Origin: Nyssa sinensis | Taxonomy: Eukaryota; Streptophyta; Magnoliopsida; Cornales; Nyssaceae | Length of the DNA stretch: 64,000 nt | Assembly: GCA_008638375.1 (NCBI GenBank) | Contig: CM018032.1 | Coordinates: forward strand, 53,183,882 to 53,247,881 | Reading direction: 5' to 3' | Shown here: in pieces, positions 1 through 13,920 of the stretch | Layout: every line of letters begins with the position of its first letter | How positions within the stretch are numbered: position 1 is the stretch's first letter | Made by a program: the position numbers and the translations under genes | Notes under the pieces: generated by a model | What the model saw: only the letters and a program-made list of their open reading frames with translations | Databases searched by the model: none | What the model was told of the DNA's origin: nothing

Positions 1-97
1 ACTTATGAGTTAATCAAGCTGATGAAACAGTTTCCCAAGCCATGATAACTGCTTCGACAACAAGACTCAATCCTTGGTGTTACAGCAGCCCAACTAC

Positions 98-354
98 TTT
101 GACAGCGTATCCGTGTTATCTGCCATCCATTTACTGATACTCTTGTAAGATTCATTTTTGTATGAACTTGATGCAGATGAGACTACCGACAGCACCGGCA
201 TGCAACAGGCATGTGGCTTCCGCAGCTTACATATTATAATCTGATTGCCTCTGTACCTATATTGCCCAGTAGTCATCGAACTTGGATGTATAAAATCAAA
301 CAGTTTTGCCCCCAATTGGTTTGAACAGGTGACATTCTTGTAATCCTTAGACAA
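98..354 (-). CDS. Possible first coding exon of an unidentified gene (continues off the left edge)
   Basis: An 86-codon open frame starts with ATG at 354-352 and reads leftward. The N-terminal part has CKLRKPHACCMPV and is followed by a Ser-rich stretch (VVSSASSS) and then SISKWMADNTDTLSK. The basic and Ser-rich composition would fit an organelle transit peptide, but this is inference. A candidate GT donor falls at 97-96, just before the in-frame stop, so the frame could be spliced on to exons outside the window. A TTC microsatellite at about 438-459 would lie in its 5' UTR as GAA repeats. I do not recognise the family. It could also be a chance frame. Confidence 0.3.
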
Positions 355-2252
<1,898 letters not shown>

Positions 2253-2441
2253 CTCGCGAAAATAATCGTCGAGAAAAATTACCGTCAGTTATGAGTGACA
2301 AAAACTTGCAATATGATTGACGTGTGTAATATATGTGCGTGTGTGATCGCATGATATCGACATATGTATTACACACGCTAATCAAATTATGAGTGACGAC
2401 ATTCACAATTGACGTTAACATTTCTCATAATCATTTGCAAG
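2253..2441. repeat. Fold-back (inverted repeat) element, MITE-like
   Basis: The two halves are imperfect reverse complements over most of their length. The left arm contains GATTGACGTGTGTAATATATGT; the right arm contains ACATATGTATTACACACG followed by a related AATCA segment. Outward, the arms continue to match around TTACCGTCAGTT (left) and AATTGACGTTAAC (right). The predicted hairpin is about 190 bases with a small central loop. Target duplications were not resolved. It is most likely a small non-autonomous DNA transposon; a small-RNA hairpin is possible. Confidence 0.5.
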
Positions 2442-3135
2442 GGACCGAGGCATGAAGAGGCTAGGGTAAACTATAGCCCACCCAAAAATATGAAGAAAAA
2501 AAAATATATATATATATATATATATGTAAAGTTTTGACTAATTTTAAATTAGTTTGCTTTAAAATTTTGGTTTAGACTAATTTTTACTCATCATTTTTAT
2601 CATTTCTCATCTCAAAATTTTTGCCCATCCTAAAAATTTCATCTTAGTTCTATCATTTCTCTTATTTTCTCATTTCAAAATTTTGGCGCAACCCTTTAAC
2701 TATCTTAATTCATAAAGTTTAACCATTGAAATTTGATGGGTGTTGATGTTTTCTTCAAAATTTTCTCCTTAAATCTTTGTTTGAATGCTTAAGAAAGTTT
2801 TCTTTGGCATTTATTTGATGAATTTTGATGTTTTGTTGCTAAAATCTTCTTCTTTAAACTCTGTTTGGTTGTTAAGAAATTTTTTATTGCCATTTATTTG
2901 TGATGTTTTTATATATTTTTTTGGCTAGAATCTTCTCATTTAATTTTATTTGGTAGTTAAGAAAGGAAAAAAAATACAAATTTATTATTTCTTCTCTTGT
3001 CATTTTTATCTTTGAGAAAGAAAAAAAGTTTGTATGTAAAATTTTTTCAATTTAAAAAAAAAAAAGAAGTCTCACTAAAAGTTCTAAAAAAAATGTCTCA
3101 CTAAAAAAAAGCCTCCCCTTTTTTTTTCACTCTCT

Positions 3136-3192
<57 letters not shown>

Positions 3193-3604
3193 TTATCATC
3201 TTACTTATTCTTTAGTTGGGGTTTGTGGGTTTTGATTCTCTCAAAATTCATCATTTCAAATGATTTTTCACGACAACACCATTAAAAGAAAAATATTCGA
3301 AAAAAAGGAGATGAAAGAAAATTATGTGGGCAACCCGACCAAGTTCAACTTATAATAAATTAATATTGAGTTGGACTCAGGCCAAGGTCTTTGTACTTAA
3401 GGTCGAGCTCAAAACGGGCTCAAAGTGGTTGTTTTCTCACTAATTAGAACTAAGAGCATTGACTAAAATCCAGACAACAAGTAAATCAGTATATTTAATA
3501 AGTAGGGATCGATGTCCCATTTGACATGATAAACTCTTCTCTTTTTACAGACATAATTCATATTCGAGGTTCACCGTATTTGTACACACTTAGGTATAAT
3601 TTGT
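2442..3604. other. AT-rich intergenic stretch, no gene seen
   Basis: No coding frame is visible. A C-tract followed by (CT)n(TA)n lies at about 3136-3192, and several near-identical pyrimidine-rich phrases recur (for example TTTCTCATTTCAAAATTTTGG). At about 3340-3440 there is a short phrase rich in GAGCTC/GGGCTC motifs, resembling the interspersed repeats at 49532-49690 and 62800-63050. Confidence 0.5.
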
Positions 3605-4530
3605 AGCTAATATGGATTGGATGAATGCTTTTAGACGGCCAGTGTTTTTCATCTGTCTTCTCATTATTCTGATCAGTGTCCTTTATGAATGGATTCAAAG
3701 ACTGATGGTAGGAGAAGCCAAGCTCCAAGAAAGAAAAAGTTCGGTTTTGAGGCTATGTGGACTTGTGATGGTGCCTATGAAGATAACATCAGGGCTGGCT
3801 TGACCTCTAGGGAAAATAGGCAGGAATCAACTTTGCAATTCGTTTTTGATTCTGTTCAGAAATGTAGGTTGAACCTCCTTAAATGGAGTCGGTCCGATTT
3901 TGGCAGGACCCATTGTCAGTTAGCCGAGAAACAACAGATTCTTCAACAATTGAAGGAATTACACCCCTCAGAAGATACGAAGCATGAGATTGGTAGAGTT
4001 TGTGCTCAGATCGATGAATGGTTAGAACGGGAAGGAAATCTTCTGGAAATAGCGATTGCGGGCAGATTGGTTGCAATGTGGGGACAAAAATATGGCTTTC
4101 TTTAATAGCAAGGTTGTTCAGAGAAACAAACGTAACTAAGACTTGAGAGACTTCTGGATTCTTCAGGATCATGGGTGGAAGAAGAGCATAGAATTGAGAA
4201 TATTGTAATTGATTATTCAAAGATTTATTTTGCTCTAATGGCCAGTCACTGTATGGAAATGTTCTTGGTTCATTGCAACGAAGGGTCTCCGAGGACATGA
4301 ACATATTTCTGTTGCGTAATTTTCAAGCAGAGAAAGTTGTAGCTACGTTGAACCAGATGTCTCCAAATAAGGCTTCAGGCCCTAATGGGATGCCTGCATT
4401 ATTTTATCAGAAGTATTGGCATATATTGTACGGGCCTTCGGTTTGTGAGGCAGTTCTTAGCTTTCTAAAATGTGGTCCTTTCTTAAAGAAAGTGAACTTC
4501 ACTAACATTGTTCTTATTCCAAAGACCAAA
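3605..4530 (+). pseudogene. L1-like LINE ORF2, part 1 (endonuclease end, linker, start of RT)
   Basis: This is the 5'-truncated start of a non-LTR retrotransposon. The first recognisable codons are the C-terminal end of the APE endonuclease (DWMNAFRRPV, then HLSSHYSD in a second frame). The plant-LINE linker follows (MDSKTDGRRSQAPRKKKFGF; LNLLKWSRSDFG). The N-terminal part of the reverse transcriptase follows with NQMSPNKASGPNGMPALFYQ and NIVLIPKTK. Several frameshifts separate these blocks, so no functional protein is possible. The frame is cut at 4530 by the inserted element at 4531-5723 and resumes at 5724. The 5' boundary and its target duplication were not found. Confidence 0.85.
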
Positions 4531-4809
4531 GGCTGCGTTTGAATAGTGATTCAGATATGATTTTTTTGAAAATATTTCTGAAACACATTTCAAAATTTTG
4601 TAATTGATTTTTTGAAAACAACGAAAAATGCGTTTGGACTATGTTAATCAGAATTCAATTTTGTAGTGAAAAATTGTGAAAATATGTTTGGATATAATAA
4701 TTTAAATTTTAAAAAAATAAAAATATGTTCGAATATAATTCAAAAAAACAAATCCAAACAAAATATATATACAGACGCACTAAAAACCACATCAAACCAT
4801 GTCATCTTC

Positions 4810-4849
<40 letters not shown>

Positions 4850-5723
4850 GGCAACACCATAGCTCCAAGCACATTGATGATTCGATGAATTCAATATGAA
4901 GTAGATGACGATGGTAAATCGAACGACGATGGTGTTGAGATCAATTAACCTAGACATCATAAGAAAGCCCAAGAAAAATAGAGAAAATTTATAGAGAGAG
5001 AAACTTCTCTATTGTAGCCATGGTGAGTTGAGAGAGATACTGAAAAAGAAAAAAAAAAAAAATCTACTGTGAGAGGGGGTGAATGGGCAATGGGTCTGTC
5101 TCTTTGTCTTTCTTCTCTGGAAGTAAAAGAGAAGAAGACAGTGAAGCAAGCGCAAGCGATTGATTCGTAAACCCAAAGAAATCTTTTGATTAAACAACAC
5201 ATTAACCAACTGCTAACCCCACTACAATTCCCCCAACCTTCTCTTTCTTCAACGAACACCAAATCCATCCCCAAAGACTCGCAAATTACTGATACCTCTC
5301 AATTCCCACATCTCTCCACGCACAATCTCTTTTCTGCTAACGGAGGTAGAGAAAATGAAGCTCTCGGTATTACAAAGCTACGCCAATCACCGGAGCAACT
5401 TCTTCAGGGGACCAGTGCCATTGGATTCGTCGGTAGACGATGCTGTCAAATCACCAAGCGGCAGTCTTTTGGGTAGTCCTCCACAATAGCAACGGCAGTG
5501 GCAGTGGCAAGGGCAGCGGCAGCAGCAAAACGGTGAGATCAAAATGGGGGCTGCAGAGAGAGAGATCAGAATGGGTTTGTGTTTTAACTCAAAATGGGGG
5601 CTGCAGAGAGAGAGAGATCAGAAATGGGTTTCAAGTTTTAACTCAAAAATTTTATGTAACCAAACAAGTTTTTGAAAATTTTTTTTTTGAAATTCATTTG
5701 GAGTTTGTATCCAAACAGGACCC
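4531..5723. mobile_element. Non-autonomous TIR DNA element inserted in the LINE RT
   Basis: The left end reads GGCTGCGTTTGAATAG. The right end, read inverted, is GGGTCCTGTTTGGATAC, giving imperfect terminal inverted repeats around GTTTGRATA. LINE coding sequence is continuous on either side (VLIPKTK before, SLCNVTYKL just after), so this is an insertion of about 1.19 kb. The flanks GACCAAAG and GACCCAAG overlap the junctions and would fit an 8-bp hAT-type duplication with one mismatch; a 3-bp AAG is the alternative. The interior holds a (CT)n(TA)n microsatellite (about 4810-4849), gene-like 5'-UTR sequence, a small ORF and a roughly 52-bp direct duplication at about 5540-5642. No transposase is present. 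Confidence 0.7.
5355..5489 (+). CDS. Small ORF (44 codons) inside the TIR element, possibly captured exon
   Basis: A short complete frame begins MKLSVLQSYANHRSNFFRG and ends SGSLLGSPPQ before TAG. It is preceded by about 350 bases of purine- and pyrimidine-rich sequence resembling a plant 5' UTR. It does not resemble a transposase. The composition looks like the beginning of a host gene picked up by the element, as Pack-type and hAT elements do, but I cannot name a source family. It may not be expressed. Confidence 0.2.
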   Translation: MKLSVLQSYANHRSNFFRGPVPLDSSVDDAVKSPSGSLLGSPPQ

Positions 5724-7545
5724 AAGTGTCTGCAGGATATGACTTAATTTAGGCTGATAAGTCTATGCAATGTTACCTATAAGTTGATAGCTAAGGTATT
5801 GGCTAATCAATTGAAACAAGTGCTTCCTCACGTTATTTCTGACTGTCAAACTGCTTTTGTTCCTGGTAGGTTGATCATTGATAATGTATTGGTTGCTTAT
5901 GAGCTCCATCACTTTATTAAAGGAAGGAGTCGGGGTAGGGTTGCATATGCTTCATTGAAGCTGGAAATGAGTAAAGCTTATAACAAAGTTGAATGGGGCT
6001 ACTTAAGGCAATTTATGTTGACATTGGGGTTTGCTGAGAGATGAGTTAATTTGATTATGACTTGTGTGACCATTGTATCGTACTCTATTATTCTTAATGG
6101 GATTAGTGATGATATTTTATGCTGGGGAGAGGATCACGCCAAGGTGACCCACTATCTCCATATTTATTTCTTTTGTGTGTTGAAGGACTCTCTAGTTTAT
6201 TGCGAAGAGCGGAACGTGACTTTAGAATTTCTGGTATTTCGTTAGCTAGAGCTGCACCGAAGGTCTCTCATTTTTTTTTTTTTTTTTGCAGACGATAGTC
6301 TCTTATTTTTTAAAGCCCTTAAGTTTGGAGTAGGGACGATAAAATCGATTTTTCAATGTTATGAGTCTGCCTCTAGTCAACAAATTAATTTTGATAAATC
6401 TGCTTGGTCTTCAGTCCGAATGTTTCTTCTCAGGCAGTTATAGATATTTCTACTATACTCAATGTTAAGGTTGTTCCATCTCACAAAAAATATCTGGGAT
6501 TACCTTCTTCCATGGGGAGAAGTAAGAGAGATGTTTTTAATAATATCAAGGGAGAGTGTTGGGAAGAAAATCAAAGGGTGGAAGGAATGTCTCTTTTCAA
6601 AAGCAGGGAAGGAAGTTTTGTTGAAAGCGGTAGCTCAAGCGATTCCCACATATTCTATGTCTTGTTTTACACTCCCTGATTATTTATGCTCGGAGTTAGC
6701 TTCTGCTCTTGGCAGGGTTCTAGTGGAGTTCTTCAAATAGTAAGCAAAAAATGTATTGGGCTAGTTGGGACAAGCTTTGTTTAGCTAAAGATAAGGGCGG
6801 GTTGGGTTTTCATGATTTTAAAATGTTCAATTTGGCATTGTTAGCAAAACAAGGATGGCGGATTTTGCAATATCCTAATTCTCTTTTATCCAGGGTTCTT
6901 AAAGCCAGGTATTTTTCAGATGTTTCTTTGTCAAATGATGGATTAGGTTATCGACCTTCATAGAGTTGGCACTAGCATTCTGGCAGCTCGGAGTTTGTTG
7001 TTGGAGGGAATCCGATGGAGGGTGGGAAATGGACTCTCTATTAAAATATGGGGGATAAATGGCTCTCTCTTTCTCGTCCTTCTTATATTGTTTCTCCCAT
7101 AAGGCTTCTTTCTCTCCACACCTGTGTCTCTGATCTCATCAATCCATGTGGTCATTCATGGAATGAAAATCTTATTCGATTAATTTTTCTCACTTTTGAG
7201 GCAGATAACATTTTGAATATACCTCTGAGTTCTATGTGTAGCCCAGATAGGATGCTTTGACATTATAGCATAAATAGGGTATTCACTGTTCGCAACGCAT
7301 ACCATTTGGGCTTGCAAATGGAATCCTCAAATCAAGCCTCGGCTAGCCAAGTTAGCTCCTCAAACAAACCCTGGAGCCGGGGAATCATTTGGAAAGCTTA
7401 GCTTGCCCCGAAGATAAAGATGTTTGCTTGTTGTGCTTGCTTGAATGCTCTTCCTTCCATGGACAACTTGGCAAATAGTAGAATTATTGTGGATGCCTCC
7501 TATGGCTTCTATGGATCTCAACCTGAATCAATTCTAAATGTTATT
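5724..7545 (+). pseudogene. L1-like LINE ORF2, part 2 (RT core and C-terminal region)
   Basis: The reverse transcriptase resumes with SLCNVTYKLIAKVLANQ, then CQTAFVPGRLI, KLEMSKAYNKVEWGYL and the catalytic FADDSLLFF block at about 6280-6310. The T-run before the ADD codons (6270-6288) has expanded and shifts the frame. Downstream blocks KKYLGLPSSMGRS, KIKGWKECLFSKAGKEVLLK and [19 protein letters not shown] are the usual plant-LINE region between RT and RNase H. Many stops and frameshifts are present. The sequence is cut at 7545 by an LTR element and resumes at 25323. Confidence 0.88.
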
Positions 7546-9452
7546 TGTGGGCACCAGCACTGAAAAAAAGGAAAAATATGTCATCCCTTTTATGGATTTA
7601 AAAGGATCCCGACTATCTTTTTCCTTTAAGGTGGGAAGGAAACGCCTCTTATGGAAGATAAAGAGATTGATGAGTCGTTAACTTATTTTTGGACAAGAAA
7701 CAAGTAAACCCATTATAGATTGAATAATACATATAAAGGAAAATCGAAAAGAATGAAAAACAAATTACATTGCCTTGATTCCTAAATACATACTAAAGAT
7801 CTATTGACATGTATCAAAACAAAGATAAAATACTGAAAAATATAAATATAAGAAACAGGTTCGGGGGCTAAAGTACGAAGTGGGAAGGTGTTAGGCACCC
7901 ACCCACCCTGCCTGATCCGGATGCATCGGCCTCGAATATGCACTTGTAAGGCTATTTTGTTATGAGAAAATTAAAAATAAATATGTGAGTATGAAAAAAA
8001 TAAATAATAAAGAATCTGGTATAAAGAAGTTAAAATAAAACAAAAAAGACAGGAAATAAACTTGACTCGGGTCCAAAGGCTTCCTACGTATCCGTTTAGA
8101 AGAATGGAATCAGAGTCACATAGTTCTCCGATTTACCCTCTTTTATTAAGAGTGATAAAAGAGATGAGATAAACCTAATTTAAAGAAAAAGAAACTGTTA
8201 AGGATTTGAAAGCGTACCTTATTCAGTAGTGGTAGTCGGGCAGATCTTTTGCTTGTTCTTCGGTTCAGAAAGCGTCATTTTGACTGGCTTTATGGAGAGA
8301 GGTTGTTCACTTCGGCAGGGCTTCGGCCTCAAGAGAGAAAGGGTTCTTGTAGAGATAACCCTAAAATTAACCTAACAGCGCAAGGCTATGGAAATTGTCT
8401 TTCCTTTTTATATTTTCGTGTCCCTAAAACTAATGGCATGAAGGCTCTATTTATAGGAAAATATAGAGATTTGATCCAAGGGTCTAAGATGAAACTTTAA
8501 AATGGAGGGCTAAGATCATGTCTTGAGTGATAATTATTAATTAAATAAATAAAAAATTAAATAAGAATGATTATCCTAACTAAATGAATTAATAAATAAT
8601 TATGACAATGCATGAACCAATAGAATTGATATTTAAATGCAAGAGCCAATAAGATAAAAAGAAATAAAATTTAAATAGAAAATAAACTCTAAAATGAAAA
8701 CATCTAGGTTTAATGTATTTCCATTTGAGGAATTATCAAGCAACCAGATTTATGGAAACTCTAAAAGTGAAAAGTTCTAATTAAGCCTAAATAGACTACT
8801 ATTACTCAAGATTACCAAATCTCTCCCAATTCGGTGGAGAATCTCTAGATTGCCATAAGACATGTGAAAATGCCAAATTACCCCAATTTGTCACCAAAGG
8901 GCTAAAATTATCAAATTACCCCCATGTGGGTAAAATGATATGAAAATTACAATTTTTTTTCAAGTAACTAGAAAGTCCTATTGAGGGTAGGATTGTGCCA
9001 AAATACTCTTAGTGGGCAAAAAGGTACTGAAATTATCAAAATGCCCTCTAATGGGCAGAAGAGTCCTAACAGCAGTGGGACTATGTTAGCAAAAGTCCTA
9101 CTTAGACTGGGACTCTAGCAAGAGAGTCCTAACGGGAGTGAGAGTCTATCGGGAAGTGTTCTACTTGGATTAGGACTCTAGTAGGAGAGTCCTAACGAGA
9201 GTGAGACTCTATCGGGAAGAGTCTTACTTGGACCGAGACTTTGACAAGAGAGTCCTAACGAGAGTAGGACTTCATCGGAAAGAGTCCTAGTTGGACTGGG
9301 ACTCTGATAGGAGAGCCTTAAAGGGAATATGACTTTGTCAAGAGTAGTCCTAATGAGAATATGACTCAATCGGTAAGAGCTCCTACTTGAAGTAGGTTTC
9401 TTAGCACAATCATCGATTTTTACTACTTAATCAAAGGTCACAAAATGAGGTG
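7546..9452 (-). repeat. 3' LTR of the Ogre/Tat-like element (split by a solo LTR)
   Basis: It is clearly homologous along its length to 23431-25322, with many substitutions and small indels, so the insertion is old. Its last bases, TCTACA, lie at 12518-12523 beyond the inserted solo LTR. Positions 9060-9390 contain a degenerate tandem repeat of about 66 bp around GAGTCCTAACGAGAGTGAGACT. The same array occurs in the other LTR, so it predates the insertion. Confidence 0.85.
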
Positions 9453-12086
9453 TGTCACGACCCTAAATCCGGCCCATGCGGATCGAAGGTTCATGATCGG
9501 CCACTGAGGCCTTTTTCACTAATCACAATACATTCCTCATTTCCATTTATCAAAGGCAGCGGAATAAAATTTCTTTTTCAATTGTGGAAGCGCCAATACA
9601 CACTCAAGTCAACATCAGTCATCTATTTATACATTCCATAGTCACTACAAAAAGTACATGATGTAATTTTCAAAGCGTGCCGATGTCATATTCGATATAC
9701 AGTCCAAATTGTCAAAAGCAACTACATCATGACTAGCAAATCCTAATACAAAAAGTTCATAGCTTATAAGCCTCCAGCTATCCTGACTGAACTCGATATT
9801 TCTTTGTTGATATCGTCACCTGAAATATTTTGGATAAAAATCCTATGAGCTCAACAGCTCGTGAGTATTCCCAGCTCGTGAGCATTTCATAACATACCAA
9901 GGGTTTCAAAACTACTATATAATTCAATACTGAGATGTCAATGGTCAGATATCATATGTTATTTTAATTTATAGTACAAGATAACGGTATCAAATTCACT
10001 TCCAATAAATCTTAATTCAACGATAATCGTAAATCGATAATCAATAACATAGTTCAATAAATGAAAATCATAATTCAATATCACAGTTCAATAGATCATA
10101 GTTCGATATTTCAAAATCATAGTTCAATAACATAGTTCGATGAGTCATTGTTCTATAACATAATTCTATAAGTCATAGTTCGATAATTTCAAATCATGGT
10201 TCGATAAATCATATTCAATCATGGTTCAGATTCAATATTCATATTCAAAATCATATACTCCACTTCTATGGCTAGCAAATTAGAACCTCGCTGACCTGAG
10301 ATCGATGGGCTAGCTAGTTCGATATGCCGTATCAACACCGGCTCACCACAATATACCCCGTGGGATGGGTTCGATAAATCACAACCTATTCGATAGTGAC
10401 CAATCATAGAAGAGTGTTCTATTCAAAGCATCAAAATCATATTCAAATCATATCCAAAATCAATAATCATCAATAGCAGTTTAATTACTCAAATCAAAGT
10501 TCTTTATTTGACATTTAGTTAAACAGTTCAAACATTTGTAAGAAGATCATATAACACTTGAGTATCTTACAAACACATTTTCTTAAGTCAAAGAAGACAA
10601 TATAGTTGTCAATAGATCATTCAAAACGTATACAGTATAACTGTTAAACAAAGGCTATAAAGGAAAACGATTTCGTATGTCGATATATCATAAAAGAGTT
10701 CAATATTTATATCTGAATTCCAATATCGTATGAAACACTCACCTGAATTCCAAAAGCTTAACTCCAAAAATCCTTCCTTTGAAGTTCCCTAAAATCACAT
10801 TTCAAAGTCTAGTTATATTTCATAATATCACTTGATTTAGTTATCATTAAATCTCTTTCCTATTTTAGTTACCTTTTCTGGATAGCTTCTTTAAGTCTTA
10901 AGGTTTGTGTCACATTTTTCTGTACCTTATTTCATAATACGGGCCTCGCCATTGAGTTCGGAGCGTCGAAGAAAGTCAATTTAGACTCTCTCGGACTTCC
11001 ATTTGATTTTAGGGGCACTAGGGGCAGTTTCGTAATTTGCACTTAAACGTGTCTTATTTTTTTTGGAGTCCCGTCTCATGAAACAAACCCCGCCATTGGA
11101 TCCAGAACATCCAAAATAGTCAAAATACACTATTTTTTTACTTTATTTGGACTTCGTTTGACTTGGTTTAGGACTCGGGGCATTTTTGTAATTTTCCTTA
11201 AAATTATATTTAATTATTTTATTGTTTTGGAGCCGTAGTGGAATTTTTTAGAACTTTTGGGGTTCGTTCATAATTCCTAGCAGTTTCGGTTTGAACCAGT
11301 GGGTTCAAGGGTTAAAAACCCTAAACCGGTTTAATTAGGGTGGTGAACCAACCGGTTCAGATGAACCGCCCAAGGATCCCACGATTTTTCGATCAGTCTC
11401 TGTCACTACTTCCGGCCAAATTTCGGCACCGGTGCAGGTTCTGCACCTATTCTCTCCTAAATTTGACGTTCGTTCTTCCTAATTTTTACACTAAAACACT
11501 CCTAACACTTCAACAATTAATTCAAACTAAATTTTGGCCCCGATCTCCACTGGTTTCCGACACCCACATGGATTTTTCGGCGTTGCACCGATGAGCAATA
11601 ATTTGGCCACCAAATGTCCATTTCTGTACCATTTTAAGTGATTCAAGTTGCGTTGGATTCCTGGAGATGTTTCTTATTGATTTCTAATCTCCAAATCAAG
11701 GTTTGTTTGATGGATAGAATTCCACCATGGTTGGCCGTAAAACCCAGTTCTAGTGTTCTCAGTTTTTTCTTTATGTTTCGAATCCCTCTACTTCAATAAT
11801 TGATTCTACAATAATATGGAGTAAATCAAAGCAACTAAAACGTAATTATTTACCTATTTTTAGCCAATTCTTGCTTTCTAATCTCTTCCAAAATCGGTTC
11901 TCACTCTAAATTTCTTTCTTCTTCTCCCCGTTTTTCTTCTGTTCTGCACCTCTCTTTTCTTTTTGTCTCTCTCAATTTATCTAACCGATTTAGCCGACCT
12001 TGGGTCGGTGGCACTGCCACCTGTTCTTTGGAGAACACTACACATGCACACACGGTTGCCATGCAACCCTCACATTCTTTCTTCTC

Positions 12087-12126
<40 letters not shown>

Positions 12127-12512
12127 CTGCACTGTCTTGGTCCACTATTGCAGCACCGCCCTGCCTTCCTCTTATTTTCTCATCTTTTGGGTCTATAGGT
12201 ATATATATATAATGTTATATTTATAAATATACATACATATATGTATCTTTAAATACATATACATATGTAAACATATGTGCACGTTATCTCGTAAAATCAA
12301 GCCTCCGGTACGACAGCACCTGGGGGTATTCAGAATCGCCCGTCACTCGCACCCATGCAATGTAACTGAGCATAACATTCTAATGTACGTCCAATGTTAT
12401 TTACATAGTAGGTAGCGTACAGTTTAGGCTTACGTGTCATAGCTCGGTCCAACCCGAGTCGGATACCGTCTAACTCGGGTCGGTCCCACCTAACTCGGGT
12501 TGAGGTATTACA
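9453..12512 (-). mobile_element. Solo LTR of a large-LTR Ty3/gypsy family, copy 1
   Basis: The element begins TGTCACGACCCTAAATCC and ends GGGTTGAGGTATTACA, with TG...CA termini in retroviral style. It is flanked by perfect AGGTG duplications (9448-9452 and 12513-12517) inside the Ogre-like LTR. No internal gag or pol and no internal second LTR are visible over 3060 bp, which fits a solo LTR left by recombination. It matches the element at 15317-19490 in reverse complement; for example, the block around CGAAGAAAGTCAATTTAGAC pairs with GACTTTCTTCGATGCTCCGG there. A degenerate array of about 25-bp CATAGTTCGATAA-like phrases lies at 10020-10220. Confidence 0.82.
12090..12122. repeat. (CT)n microsatellite
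   Basis: A CT run lies inside solo LTR copy 1. The frames reading through it are artefacts. Confidence 0.9.
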
Positions 12513-12639
12513 AGGTGTCTACAAAAAGCTCATCGTTGACGGAACTTGCAAACAAGTGAACGTCAATGCAAGGAAAAAAGACAACTATTTTGACCTTGAT
12601 TTGTGATTTTGACGGGGTCAGGCTCATTCTTCTATAAAA

Positions 12640-13920
12640 TTTCTACGTATCACCCTCAGGCAAATCAGACTGTTCGTAGTTAGTGACTAGCGAAAATGAG
12701 TGTTGTCTTAGCGAATTTTCTTTAAAGAGATTCGTCTCAATAGAACTGTTATGAGGTTACGCTATCAAAAATGACTCATCAGAGTCTTACTTAATAAGAA
12801 ATGCAATCTTAACAAGTCTTTCATGAGGTTGTGTTTTTATGAGATGATCTTACGTCCTCGAACGTTTTATCTACAAGGAAATTTCATTCTAGTAGGTTGG
12901 TAAGAGATAATGTGAAAGATAGCTTACCCGAAAGGAACGTTATCTTAACAGGATGATAAAATATGATGCGATAGATGACTTACTCGAAAGGAATGCTATC
13001 CTAACAAGATGGTGAATTTGCGTCTTCAGACGACTTACTTGAAATGAATGTTATGCTAACATAATAATGAATTTGCGTTCTCAAACGGCTTTCCTGAAAG
13101 GAATACTATCCTAACAGGCCAATGAATTTGCGTCTTTAGGCAACTTTTTTGAAAGGAATACTATCCTAACAGGCTAATAATGCGATAGACGACTTACCCA
13201 AGAAAAATGCTATCCTAACAGAATGGTGATGCGATGGATGGCTTACTTGAAATGAATGCTATCATAACAGGACAGTGATGCGATGGACGACTTACCTGAA
13301 ATGAATGCTATCATAACAGGATATTTTCTAAAAAGAATGTTATCCTAACAAGATAATGAATTTGGGTCCTCAGATGACTTTTTTAAAAGGAATGCTATCC
13401 TAATAGGCTAACAAAATGCGTCCTCAAACGAATTACCTGAAAGGAATGCTATCCTAATGAGATAATGAATTTGCATCCTTAGACAACTTCCCTGAAATGA
13501 ATGCTATCCTAATAGGCTTCTTCTAAGAGGAATGCTATCCTAATAGAATTTTTATAAGATTATGTCCTTAATGAACAGATTGCCAAGATGACTTACGTCT
13601 TCAGACGATTTTTACCGAGATGGATTACGTCCTAAGATGATTTTTTCCTAAATGGATTACGTTCTTAGATGATTTTTTCCTAGATGGATCACGTTATCAG
13701 ACAGTTTGCCTATAAGGGAATTTCATCCTAATAGGTTTGATAAAACTGCGTTCCTCAGACAATGTACCTGACAGAGAACTTCATCCTAATAGGTTGATAT
13801 AATTCACGTCTTCAGACAGTTTTCCTATAAGGGAATTTCATCCTAACTTACCTAAAAGGGAATTCCATCCTAATAGGTTGATAAAATGCGTCTCAAACGA
13901 CTTGTGTGGAGAGTGAAGAC
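12640..13920. repeat. Degenerate tandem array (about 50-60 bp unit) in the 3' UTR of the Ogre-like element
   Basis: Some twenty or more imperfect copies carry the phrases GACTTACCTGAAAGGAATGC, TATCCTAACAGG and GAATTTGCGTCCTCAGACG. The unit varies through indels. It sits between the 3' LTR and the gag remnant. Tandem arrays in the 3' untranslated region are known for Tat/Ogre elements and can seed satellite DNA; that link is inference here. Confidence 0.75.
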
